From a virus, in the IMG/VR virus record IMGVR_UViG_3300000255_000004, positions 737-42,109 of that record: a stretch of DNA of 41,373 nucleotides. One strand, given 5' to 3'. The position numbers and the translations under genes were made by a program. This document shows, one piece after another, positions 1 to 10,300 of the stretch; the first letter of the stretch is position 1, and every line of letters starts with the position of its first letter. The notes under the pieces are model-generated. The model was given only the letters and a program-made list of their open reading frames with translations, was not told the origin of the DNA and made no database searches.

Positions 1-1
1 G

Positions 2-1156
2 ATATATACTAAGATTATAGTTATGGAGGATATGTTTACTCAAAGTGTCAATGTTGATTTGTTTATTTCTGATACTTCTGATATGATATCGACTCTTCCT
101 ATTATTGGTCAAGAGAGGGTTGAGCTTAAATTTAAAAGTCCAGCTGCCAGTAGGTATATTTATTTACAGTTGTGGGTATATAGGGTATCGAATTTAAAGG
201 TTGAACGTGGGGAGTTGGAATATAGATTAAATTTAGTTACAATGGATCTTGTTTCAAATTTCGAGCATAAGATATCTAGATATTTCAGTAATAATTCTGC
301 GGCTATAGCATTACAGATATTTGAAGAATTTGGTTCATCTAAATCATTAAGTATAAGTAGGAGTGAAGATGTTCAAGAATTAGTTGTTCCTAATATTAGT
401 CCATTTGCTGCAATACGGTGGTTGGCTAAATTGGCATATAAGAGTGGAACTTCTGCATATTTCTTTTTTGAAAATACTAAAGAATATATATTTAAGCCGA
501 TAGAAGAGTTATTTTTTAATGTTAAGAAAGCTGAATATAAGATTGGTCCGTCCGATGTGTCTGATATTATTGCATCATTACCAATGATACAAGAATGGAA
601 AACGATATCAAATTTTGATGTGTTGGCTAATATTTCAAAGGGTATGTATAAAACCACTAATCTTAGTTGTGATATATTATCTAGGCAAGTTAATAAGACC
701 ACTCATTCTTATTGGAAGGATTCTGAACGATATATTGAGAGTCGTATTAATGATATTGATGGTGCAGACAAACCATTAATGGATATATCTAAGTCATCAA
801 AACTTTCTAATTTACAACATAACCCCGAAATTATGGTATATACTTCTTCTAATAAATATAGGAGTTATAATACTGATGAGAACATATTATCTAGATATTA
901 TGGATTGCAGTTATTTGAAAATTTAAAAATAGAGTTGAAAGTGTATGGTAATAGTTCTATATCAGCTGGTGATATTATAGGGATTGAACTTCCTGTTTTT
1001 GTAGAATCCAGTTCAATTAAAGATGTGAATGCAAGTCCGACATATTACGGAAAATGGTTAGTAGTTTCTAATAGACATACTATAACAGTTGATGGGTATT
1101 ATATGGTTATACAAGCTGTTAAGGATCGTACTGCTATAATATTACCGAAATCATAG
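2..1156 (+). CDS. 27: Baseplate hub protein, T4 gp27-like (5' end cut by window edge)
   Basis: Likely the baseplate hub protein that links the tail tube to the central spike. The frame is open back to base 2. The first ATG, at 23, has no ribosome binding site, so I treat the gene as partial with its true start upstream. Counting from that ATG there are 377 residues, close to the 391 of T4 gp27. Family-typical features are a beta-rich first domain with the stretch VYRVSNLKVERGELEYRLNL, followed by a KISRYF motif. Then comes VVPNISPFAAIRWLAKLA with an aromatic SAYFFFE strand at about residues 120-149, a pattern I know from hub proteins of gp27-like phages. The next gene encodes the spike, which is the expected partner. 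Assignment rests on pattern and position, not on an alignment. It could instead be a more generic tail hub protein of the same fold. Confidence 0.72.
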   Translation: MYTKIIVMEDMFTQSVNVDLFISDTSDMISTLPIIGQERVELKFKSPAASRYIYLQLWVYRVSNLKVERGELEYRLNLVTMDLVSNFEHKISRYFSNNSAAIALQIFEEFGSSKSLSISRSEDVQELVVPNISPFAAIRWLAKLAYKSGTSAYFFFENTKEYIFKPIEELFFNVKKAEYKIGPSDVSDIIASLPMIQEWKTISNFDVLANISKGMYKTTNLSCDILSRQVNKTTHSYWKDSERYIESRINDIDGADKPLMDISKSSKLSNLQHNPEIMVYTSSNKYRSYNTDENILSRYYGLQLFENLKIELKVYGNSSISAGDIIGIELPVFVESSSIKDVNASPTYYGKWLVVSNRHTITVDGYYMVIQAVKDRTAIILPKS

Positions 1157-1160
1157 GAGA
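1155..1160 (+). promoter_or_regulatory. Ribosome binding site deciding a TTG start
   Basis: AGGAGA overlaps the TAG stop of the hub gene (1154-1156) and sits 6 bases before the TTG at 1167. The ATG at 1160 and the GTG at 1162 are in other frames and stop within a few codons. TTG is therefore the best start for the spike gene. Confidence 0.7.
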
Positions 1161-1166
1161 TGTGGG

Positions 1167-2018
1167 TTGGAATATTTAGGTAAAGATAAATTTATTTGGT
1201 TTTATGGTGTCGTAGAAGACATCAATGATCCATTAAAAGTTGGTAGGTGTAGGGTGCGTATAATAGCATCACACACCCCAGATATTGCAGTATTGCCGAC
1301 AGATGCGTTGCCATGGGCATCACCTATTATGTCATTTACTTCTGCATCCATTGGTGGTGTGGGTATTTCTCCTACAGGGATATTAGTTGGTTCTTGGGTT
1401 GTTGGATTTTTTGTAGATAGTACTCATCAGCAGCAACCAATATTATTAGGTACAATTCCAGGAATTCCTGTTCCACCTGATGCGAACACCGTTGGATTTA
1501 AGGATGTAAGTGGTAAATATCCAGCGATTGAAGAGACAGAAACACATTCTAGTCTTATTGGGGAGTCTGATGTTAATAGATTGGGTAGGGGAGATTTGAC
1601 AGAAAATACTATTGTCAAGAAGAAAATTGACTCAGTAATTTCCAATGAACTATTCAGCGAACCAGTTACTAAATATAATACAAGGTATCCGTATAATAAA
1701 GTGGTTAGTACTGAGTCTGGTCATCATCAAGAGTTGGATGATACACCTGGTGCAGAACGGATACATACTTATCATAGAAGTGGATCATTTGAAGAATATC
1801 ATCCGAATGGAGATAGGGTTACTAAAATAATCGGAGACGATTATGAAATTATTAAAGGGAATAAGAACATGCATATAGATGGTAATATCAATATAGTAGT
1901 TTCTGGTGATTGTAATATTAAAGTTAATGGTGTATGGGATTCTACAGCTAATGGTAAATATATAACTTCTAGTAATGAGAGTATGGTGTTACATGCTCCT
2001 AAAATACATTTAAATTAA
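1167..2018 (+). CDS. 5: Baseplate central spike, gp5/VgrG-like, without lysozyme domain
   Basis: Likely the membrane-piercing spike at the centre of the baseplate, acting as a trimer below the gp27-like hub. The 283 residues begin with an OB-fold (WFYGVVEDINDPLKVGRCRV at about 11-30, then LPWASPIM and the QQQPILLGTIPGIP strand), the classic gp5/VgrG N-terminal domain. A linker follows. The C-terminal ~60 residues form a short beta-helix with alternating hydrophobic repeats (KGNKNMHIDGNINIVVSGD, CNIKVNG). T4 gp5 is 575 residues long and has a lysozyme domain between these parts; here that domain is absent. The protein ends in the helix, so a separate PAAR-type tip may be needed, and none was recognised here. 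The start is TTG with a strong upstream site. Four bases separate it from gp25. Confidence 0.85.
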   Translation: MEYLGKDKFIWFYGVVEDINDPLKVGRCRVRIIASHTPDIAVLPTDALPWASPIMSFTSASIGGVGISPTGILVGSWVVGFFVDSTHQQQPILLGTIPGIPVPPDANTVGFKDVSGKYPAIEETETHSSLIGESDVNRLGRGDLTENTIVKKKIDSVISNELFSEPVTKYNTRYPYNKVVSTESGHHQELDDTPGAERIHTYHRSGSFEEYHPNGDRVTKIIGDDYEIIKGNKNMHIDGNINIVVSGDCNIKVNGVWDSTANGKYITSSNESMVLHAPKIHLN

Positions 2019-2022
2019 AAAT

Positions 2023-2463
2023 ATGTCATATCATAACACAACAGATGGGAAGTCTTCATTTTGGAAAGATGTTGATTTAACTTTCTCAAAAAACACAGAA
2101 CATAATGGATTAAATACTATAGGGGATATTACTATATTAGAAGGTACTGGTGCCATGACACAATCCTTATCTAATATAATTTTAACAATAGCAGCTGAAC
2201 GTGTATTTGATTCTTCCTTTGGATCTAATGTTTCTGATTTGATGTTTGGGAGTATGGCGGATCAATTAAGAATTGAATTGATAATTAAAGGTATGATTAA
2301 ACAATTAGGTTTAAAAGAGACTCGCATAGAGGTACAAGAAATGTCATTATCAGAATCCGATTCGGTAGATGGTGGGATGGAAGTTAATATACAATATAGA
2401 ACATTATCCTCAAGTAGTGATAATGTATTTTCTACTACAATTTCATTATATAGAGTAAGATAG
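2023..2463 (+). CDS. 25: Baseplate wedge subunit gp25 (GPW/gp25 family)
   Basis: Small wedge protein that in T4-like tails clamps the wedge to the sheath and hub and helps start sheath assembly. The length, 146 residues, fits the family (T4 gp25 is 132). The core starts at DITILEGTGAMTQSLSNII and runs through ERVFDSSFGSNVSDLMFG, matching the conserved gp25 segment in which a positively charged residue precedes a short loop ending in FG. Then follow a helix (LRIELIIKGMIKQLG) and a terminal pair of strands ending ISLYRVR. It sits immediately between spike and gp6, the order found in many T4 relatives. ATG at 2023 follows the previous stop by four bases with no clear ribosome binding site, so translation is probably coupled. 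Confidence 0.9.
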   Translation: MSYHNTTDGKSSFWKDVDLTFSKNTEHNGLNTIGDITILEGTGAMTQSLSNIILTIAAERVFDSSFGSNVSDLMFGSMADQLRIELIIKGMIKQLGLKETRIEVQEMSLSESDSVDGGMEVNIQYRTLSSSSDNVFSTTISLYRVR

Positions 2464-2465
2464 AT

Positions 2466-4391
2466 ATGGAAAAGAATATAAAAGTTGCAGAACTAGATTT
2501 TAAAGAAATAAAATCTAGTATAATCGGTTATATGAAAAATCATCCAACTAATAAAACATTTAATAGTTATGATTTTGAGGGTTCTGGTTTAAATTCATTA
2601 ATAGATATTTTAGCATATAATACACATCATCAAGCATATTATTTAAATATGATAGCATCTGAAATGTTTTTGGATACTGCACAGATACGGGAAAATATTA
2701 TATCTAAGTGTAAATTGCTTGGATACACACCAAAATCTAATATATGTTCTAAAGTTTCTATTAATCTTATTGCAGTTGTTGAAATAAGAGCAGATGCGGA
2801 AGCATTACCTACAAGGTTTTTACCTATTACAAGAAGTGCTAAGTTTAGATTGAGTCGAAAATCTGGTCCACCATGGAACTTTTATCCTAAAGAAGAGGGA
2901 TATGCTGTTAGGACACATTCTAATATTATAGGTGGTATTGAGGGTAGGAGATATGATGTATTTCAGATAGATGATTTTGTATTATTACAGGGCAATTTAG
3001 TTGAAGAATATTTTGTTGTCAATAATGATGATATTAATCAAAAATTTTTATTAAGTAATCCTTCTATTGATATAAAGACACTTAGAGTATTTATTACATA
3101 TACATCAGAAGAAAGTGATAATATATCGGAATATATGTTGGAACATGATAATATGAAGTTGACATCTGAAAGTTTAGTATTTTTCTTACAGGAGTCAAGT
3201 AATGAACAATATCAAATTTATTTTGGTGACGGTGTATTGGGTAGAAGATTAGATACTAATGATATAATAAAAGTAACATATATGGAATGTGTTGGTTCTG
3301 CGGCTAATGGTGTTGGCCAAGGTATAACATTTGATTCTGATTTAGAGAATGATGCATATAGTGTAATTGATGTTGGGTTTTTGGGTATTTCTGAACCATC
3401 GATTGTGTTAAATGGTAAATCATTTGGTGGTGGAGATAAAGAAACATTAGAGCAAATAAGACACGCAGCACCAAGATCATTTTCTACACAAAAAAGAGCT
3501 GTTACATTAGATGATTATAGAACTATTATTAATGAAGTATATCCATTAGTTGAATCTTTAAATGTGTGGGGTGGGGAAGATAATGAACCGCCTAGATACG
3601 GAAGTATATTTATATCAATACGTCCTAAGTATGGTGATTATATATCAGAGGTTGAACGAGATAATATAGAATATGATTTAAAGACTAATTATTCTATGCT
3701 TGGCATTTCGCCTGTTATTGTCAATCCAAAATATATTAAATTGGGTATTAAAACTCTGGTTAAATATAATTCAGATCAAACGACAGCCACATCTGATGAT
3801 ATTAAGAATAAAGTTTATGATGAAATTACTAGATTCTCTAAAGAAGATTTAAATAGTTTTGGTGACTATTTTAGGTATTCTAAATTTCTTACTTTAATAG
3901 ACAATACACATTCTTCCATTGAAAATAATCTGACAGATATTGTACTTATGGTGAATGAAGATGTACCATCACATGGGAAACCACATACATATTTGTTTAA
4001 TTTTTCTAATATGATAAAGAAAGGAACTGTTCGTTCTACTGAGTTTAAAATTAAAGGTTCTGACTATTTATGGCATTTTGTTGATGATAAACATGGTCGG
4101 TTGATATTCCATCGAAAAGATGAGGTATCTGGTGAATTTATAGCTAATACATATTTGAAAGGTATATGTGATTATAAAACTGGTTTAGTAAGAGTGGATG
4201 ATATCGTCATATTAGAAGATGAATATTATACAGATGTATTGGTAACCTGTTCTTTAATATCTAAAGATATATATCCAAGGGGGAATCAAATATTATATAT
4301 AGATCAAAGTAATATTCAGGTGGATATAATGGATAATGATTTATTTTATAATTCGGAAAATGCAGCAGTGCGTTCAGTAAATATACTTTAA
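2466..4391 (+). CDS. 6: Baseplate wedge subunit gp6 (Baseplate_J-like)
   Basis: Core wedge protein whose dimers join neighbouring wedges into the inner baseplate ring. At 641 residues it is close to T4 gp6 (660). The N-terminal region has the family signature DILAYNTHHQAYYLNMIASE followed by MFLDTAQIREN and a KLLGYTP motif at about residues 48-92. In the middle, YQIYFGDGVLGRRLDTND (about residues 249-266) is the gp6/Baseplate_J hallmark, followed by KSFGGGDKETLEQIRHAAP. The later part (VTLDDYRTIINEVYPLVESL) also fits. It starts two bases after the gp25 stop and ends four bases before the next gene. I see no insertion, in contrast to the genes downstream. Confidence 0.92.
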   Translation: MEKNIKVAELDFKEIKSSIIGYMKNHPTNKTFNSYDFEGSGLNSLIDILAYNTHHQAYYLNMIASEMFLDTAQIRENIISKCKLLGYTPKSNICSKVSINLIAVVEIRADAEALPTRFLPITRSAKFRLSRKSGPPWNFYPKEEGYAVRTHSNIIGGIEGRRYDVFQIDDFVLLQGNLVEEYFVVNNDDINQKFLLSNPSIDIKTLRVFITYTSEESDNISEYMLEHDNMKLTSESLVFFLQESSNEQYQIYFGDGVLGRRLDTNDIIKVTYMECVGSAANGVGQGITFDSDLENDAYSVIDVGFLGISEPSIVLNGKSFGGGDKETLEQIRHAAPRSFSTQKRAVTLDDYRTIINEVYPLVESLNVWGGEDNEPPRYGSIFISIRPKYGDYISEVERDNIEYDLKTNYSMLGISPVIVNPKYIKLGIKTLVKYNSDQTTATSDDIKNKVYDEITRFSKEDLNSFGDYFRYSKFLTLIDNTHSSIENNLTDIVLMVNEDVPSHGKPHTYLFNFSNMIKKGTVRSTEFKIKGSDYLWHFVDDKHGRLIFHRKDEVSGEFIANTYLKGICDYKTGLVRVDDIVILEDEYYTDVLVTCSLISKDIYPRGNQILYIDQSNIQVDIMDNDLFYNSENAAVRSVNIL

Positions 4392-4395
4392 TATT

Positions 4396-7300
4396 ATGAA
4401 TACTTCTAAATTACAATGGTTAACTGATGACATAGCAACACAGGTACCACGTTGGATGCGTGAATTTGATGGTGATTATGATAAATTTATAATATTTTTA
4501 GAATTATATTATGAATGGATGGCTCAAGAAGGAAATCCATTAGAAGTGTTATCTAATTTATTAAAGGATTCTGACATTGACAACGTTTCTAATAAATTTG
4601 CTGAATTATATATTTCTGAAATGGCACATGATATGCCAAAGGTTATTACTACTAATAATCTAATAGAAGAAACTAATGAAACTAATGTTGCTAAAAATAA
4701 ATTTATTTCAAAAAATAAATTTTCTTCTTCTATATCATATTCTTCTGACAATTTTCTTGGGAATGGTATAGTTTCTGAGTATAATTTATCATATTATGAA
4801 CCATCATATTACAATGATAAAGATTTTTTACAAAAAGTTGATGATATTACCGTATATGTTAATCCGTTACTCGGTGACTTCTTTATACCTATGGACATGT
4901 ATGGTGTAGTCTTACTTTCCAATCAAGTAAATGAGACTAACTCAGAGGATTACGATGAGATTGCTGCCTTTGGAAGTAGACGTGTGATGAATAAATCAGA
5001 AATACTTTCTGACTTACGATTTAATCCTAATAATACTTTAATTGCCTTTCCTAGATTTGTATTTACTTTATTAGATGGTTACAATTCTTTATCTGATGTT
5101 GATGTTACATATCGTTCGCGTGGATGGTTAGATGGTATTTATCTACTTAATGTTGGTGGATTTAATGTTACTGATTCTGGACAGAATGGTACAATTCAAG
5201 TAGTAATAGAATCTGGAAGTGTTAAATCCGTTACTATAGTAGATGTCGGATCCGGATATACTCAGAATGATGTGTCATTACGTGTAGATTTTTTTAATAA
5301 TAACACAATATCTTCTGCATTTGGATTAAGTACACAGTATTCAATTTTACCCAAATTCAAATTTGAATTAGATGTTGGTAATAAATTAAGTTCAGTTAGT
5401 ATAGATGATGAAGGTGACTCAAGTGATGCTGGTGCAGTATTACATAACCAAGGTTATTCTTTAATTCCAGGCAAATATATTGTGGATGTCATTGATTCTT
5501 CTGGGGATGGTTACGGTGGACAAATTGAGATTAAAGTATCCCAGCATAAAATTGTTGATAGTGTTGTCATCCTAACAGAGGGTCAAAATTACACCAACCC
5601 TACCTTATCTCAGTACTCACGTAATTCTAAATTTTCATCCGTCACACCCCTCAACAGCACCTCTTCTAACATTTCTTATACATATGAGATTTCGGATTTT
5701 TCGGTGCCGCAAGACGCAGCAGTTACTGAAGGTCCTGTGTATGTCGCCCCTGTTTCGCATTTATCTAATATCCTTTTAGACAAATCGTCTGGTACAATAG
5801 TATCTGTTCAGTTTGAAAATGGTTTTAATGAAAGTTGTAGTGTTTCCGGTAGTTGTTCTGATAATACAATTGAAACCGAATCGGAGTGTCTATCAAATGG
5901 CGAGGTATGGACTAGTATTACTACGCAGAGCGAGTGTATTTCACCTGCCGTATGGGGAGTGCCTTGGGTTGTTATTAATGATGTTAAAGATATATTGGCT
6001 CCATATGGCACGACTGATATAAGATTCTCGGTGGTTGTCCCACCAGGCGAGACTTATACTTCTATAGATTTTGATATTAATTATAATGTTGGGGCTGGCG
6101 ACTTTGTTAAATTACCTAGAGATTATTATAAGATAGAAGACGGTGTATTAGTGTTTAAATCCCCGTTAGGCGATACAAGAATGATCCCGAAATCGCAAAC
6201 GGTTATTCGTGTTCTTTATAGAATATCTACATCAAGTGTTAGTAAAAGCGAAACAGAAAGTCGTAGTATTCAATCTAGACCTAACATTAAAGTCAATGCA
6301 GATAGGAAAAATCTTATCAAGTTTATGCGTGAGTTCTATAATAATAAAGGGACAGAAAAGTCATATAAATTTTTATTTAATTTGTTTTTTCAAAAAGGTG
6401 TTGACTTTTATTATCCAAAGGGGTATACTTTCAAACCAAGTGATAATACATGGGTTAATGAACAAACTATAAGGTGTGCTCCATATATAAATAGATTGGG
6501 TAATATGGTTAACTATACAGATGACACATATAATCCTAGATTTGTAAAAGGAACTATTAGTGGGTGTGTAGCTACTATAGATAGACACGAATCATATATG
6601 ATTGGTAATAATCCAGTTGAAGAATATTTTGTTACTAATATAAATGGTAAGTTTAAAAGTAGGGAAGATGTAATAATTACTGATATTAATAATGAAGAGT
6701 TTATTGAAAATTTATATGAAGTGGTAGAATCTGTTGATATCATTGATGGTGGCAGTAATTATACCGTAGGACAGTCACTTAGTTATAATCCTATTACTCT
6801 TGGGTCAGGTTCTGGATTTGAATGTTTTGTTGGATCAGTTGGAACTGGTGTTCTTTCTAGAGTTTCAGTGATATCTCCTGGATCGGGATATATTAGTGGA
6901 GAATTAATAGAGTTTGGAAATGATGGTACTGGTGGTACAGGCGCTGTGGGTGTTGTGGGTGAGTGTGAGAATCCAAAAACATTCAATTTGATTGAATTTA
7001 TCCAAGACCCCATTATCGGCAGAAGATGGTCATATGATATTAGTCAGGGTAAAATGAGAGAAGATGGGTCGTCTGATATTTCTGATAATGTCGATGTATC
7101 CTTTGATTCAAGTTATTCACATCATGTTGAAGTTTCTATCGGCATGTCTGATAATAATTATTTGAATAATATTTTACTTTTAGATTTCCAGAACAGTGCC
7201 ATGATTGGTAATAAACTATACAATTTTGGTAGTAATAATTTTATAGATTATGCCAATTTTGGTGATAATAAATTAACTATAGAAAAAAATTCAGTTCTTT

Positions 7301-10300
7301 TAGGTTCTTTTGGTCATCATGATGGGTATTGTGAAGTTATAAAAAATAATAGAATTGATCCAACATTAAATATTATTTCTGGTTATTTTCATGAAAATGG
7401 GTCAATTGATATATCAACATCACAGGAACAGGACAATATTGGTGATTTTACTTTTGTTGATGGATATGGATTGAGTTCTGGCAATTATTTTGTATCTATT
7501 TCAAATGGAGCTAATTCTACAAGGGGAACACATTCTCCTGCTTATTTACCAATTACCGTTGCATCTACTAACGGTGTCTCGTCGGTAACTATAGTCCCAA
7601 ATACCACTACATCGTGGATTTCTGGATTTAATATTGATAAAGATAATTATGTGGTAGATTATACCGATATATCGACGGATTATAGTGTTAGTTATGAGTA
7701 TGTTCGTACTCATATGTTAAATGAAAATATGTGTTTATCTGATGGAGGAAGTTATACTCATTCTAATGAGTCGGCTGGAGATGTTTTTAAAAACAAGTCT
7801 ATGGATGTTAGTAATTGGATAATTAATTTTCCTAATAGCGAATGGAAATTTAATACAATGTTGTTTTATAAAGATGTAACATTTACTCAGGGTGATGACC
7901 ATAAGGCTACAATTATCACCGGTACGTTAATGCATGAACAACAGGTTGACACCGAATGGGTTTCTGGATCTGGTTTATCTGATGGTACAACCATATCATA
8001 TGTACCATCTTATGTAAATCTTAACAATACGACATTGTTTATAAAAGTGGCGTCTTTTGTGTCATCATATGGGCCTTATACTGGTGGTGATATAATTGCA
8101 GTTGAAGAGTACGATATTCCACCTACGTTTTATCTTCCTTCTGTTCCAACTGAGGGACATGTATTTGGTAATACTAAAAATTTAACATTTGGTGATGATG
8201 GTACAGGTTATGTTAAAATAAATGGTGTTGGTTCACTTATCTCATCAACAGTTGTAAGTGGTAGTTGTTCTGATACTTCAATTGGAACTGAATCGGAGTG
8301 TGCGTCATCTGGCGGAGAATGGACTCCAGATGATCTTTCTGGAAAATATACATTTGATCTTTGGTATCGTCCTGTTAAGATTTTTAACACATTATCGGTT
8401 AATGGTGTGGATACGGTAACAAGCGGTTGGAAAGATGAAGTTGTCATTTTTTCTCTTGCTTCACAGTATAGAAGTACTGAACCAAATAAAATAACTCTAT
8501 TGCAACGTGAAGTTAATAATAAACTTAAGATAGTTTTGGTTCTAGGTGATGGTGATGAAAAAACAGAGATTGATATTGACGTTGCAGATAATATTAAAGA
8601 AACAGATTATGACAACATTGAAGTATCTGACTCTAGTTGGTTTCATATTGCGGTAGAAATTGATTTTGCAGTTAATAAAGCTAGTTTGTATATAAATGGT
8701 AGATCTCCTAATGCATTAACATATGATCAAGATTTTACTGGGTTTCTCATATCAGATGGACCTTATGCAGATAATTGGCAAGATATGATTTATAGTTGGA
8801 AGGATGCTATTGAGGCTGTTGTTCATGAAATGAATTCTATTGAATCCGGTGTCATTTCGAAAGATATCACTTTAAAGTCTTTTTTAGAAGAGGATGTCAT
8901 TATTAATGGACATTCATATAAACGATGGGATATTAATGAAGATGATTCTATATCTGGTGATGTTGATATTATATATGAGATGTTGTCAAATAAAAAATAC
9001 TATTGGTCATTTTATACGAAAATTATATCTAATATGTTGGTGGTTTCATATTATGACAAATATTTTAAAACTGAAGGTACACGATTAGAAGATGAATTTT
9101 TGATTGGTGCAAAACGTTCGACTATTGGTGAATCTTCGGATGGTGAGTTATTAATACCAACCGAGGGACATAATAATGCGGATTATGCCACATTTAGAAT
9201 AACAAGAGGACATAGATTTGATAAGGAAACAATTGAAGGAGATACCACTAGATATTTATTTCAATGGTCTGCCAACCCTATATTAAATAATAGGACTTTG
9301 GAAAACAGTGAATATTCTATAAGTGATGCCGAAACAATTGGTAATAGTACTACTTTACCATTATTAAGAATTTATAAACCGAATTATAGAATAGACCCCA
9401 TTATGTCACAACTGACAGATGAATATTGGACGATTGATGCGGATGGAAAGGGGTATTTAAATACCACACCGGGTGTGCCATGGAGCGATATTATTTTTTC
9501 TAATGGTTATGGGTTAGTTAGTGGTACATATTATGTTATTATATCTTCTCAACCACATCTAATAAGTGATACACACGTTGCTGCTAAAATACCAGTTAAT
9601 GTGGTTTTTGATATTGATACTGGTATATCTACTGTTGTTATAATACCACCAGATAATGAAAACACAGTCAGCGGCGGAGTTTGGTATTTGAACGTGGGTC
9701 AAGATATAGAAACCGATTGGTCAAAAAATATTGTACAGTATTATGCATTAATTGATATAGAGGAACATAATATACGATATCCAGATAAAACATTATTGTG
9801 GGAGGATGGGATATCTGTTGGAGATTTTACTGGATATATAAAAATTCCTTTGATGTTACCAGATTGGACTACCATCTCATTGAAATATTTTAATGTTTCG
9901 GAGGGTGGTATAAAGAGTATACATTTACATTCAAGTGGTAGTGGGTATAGATCCTTACCATCAGCTTCGGTTTCTAGTAAGAGTGGTAATTATATTTCTA
10001 AAGGGTATGGGTCACAGTTAACTTGTAAGACAAACGATATAGGATCCATCACTCAAGTACATATAGGTAATTATATTTCATCATATAATCGTGCTGATGA
10101 TTTTGGTGTTGGATATGATGTTTTGCCTATTCTTGATTTAACAGACAAAGGAGATGGTAATGCTGTATTAAAACTTAATGGTGGTGTTATTTGTAAACGA
10201 CAAGGATATTCGTTTTCTAATAAAGATTCATTCCCATCTAATCAAGTTAGAGTACAAGATAGTAATTTATGGCAAGACTATTCATATGTTTTACGTAGTA

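Noticed and set aside
6486-6493. Exact TATAAATA inside the gene-7-position protein
   Set aside because: It lies deep within a coding region with no gene start after it; another intragenic copy is at 39114-39121. These show the chance background.
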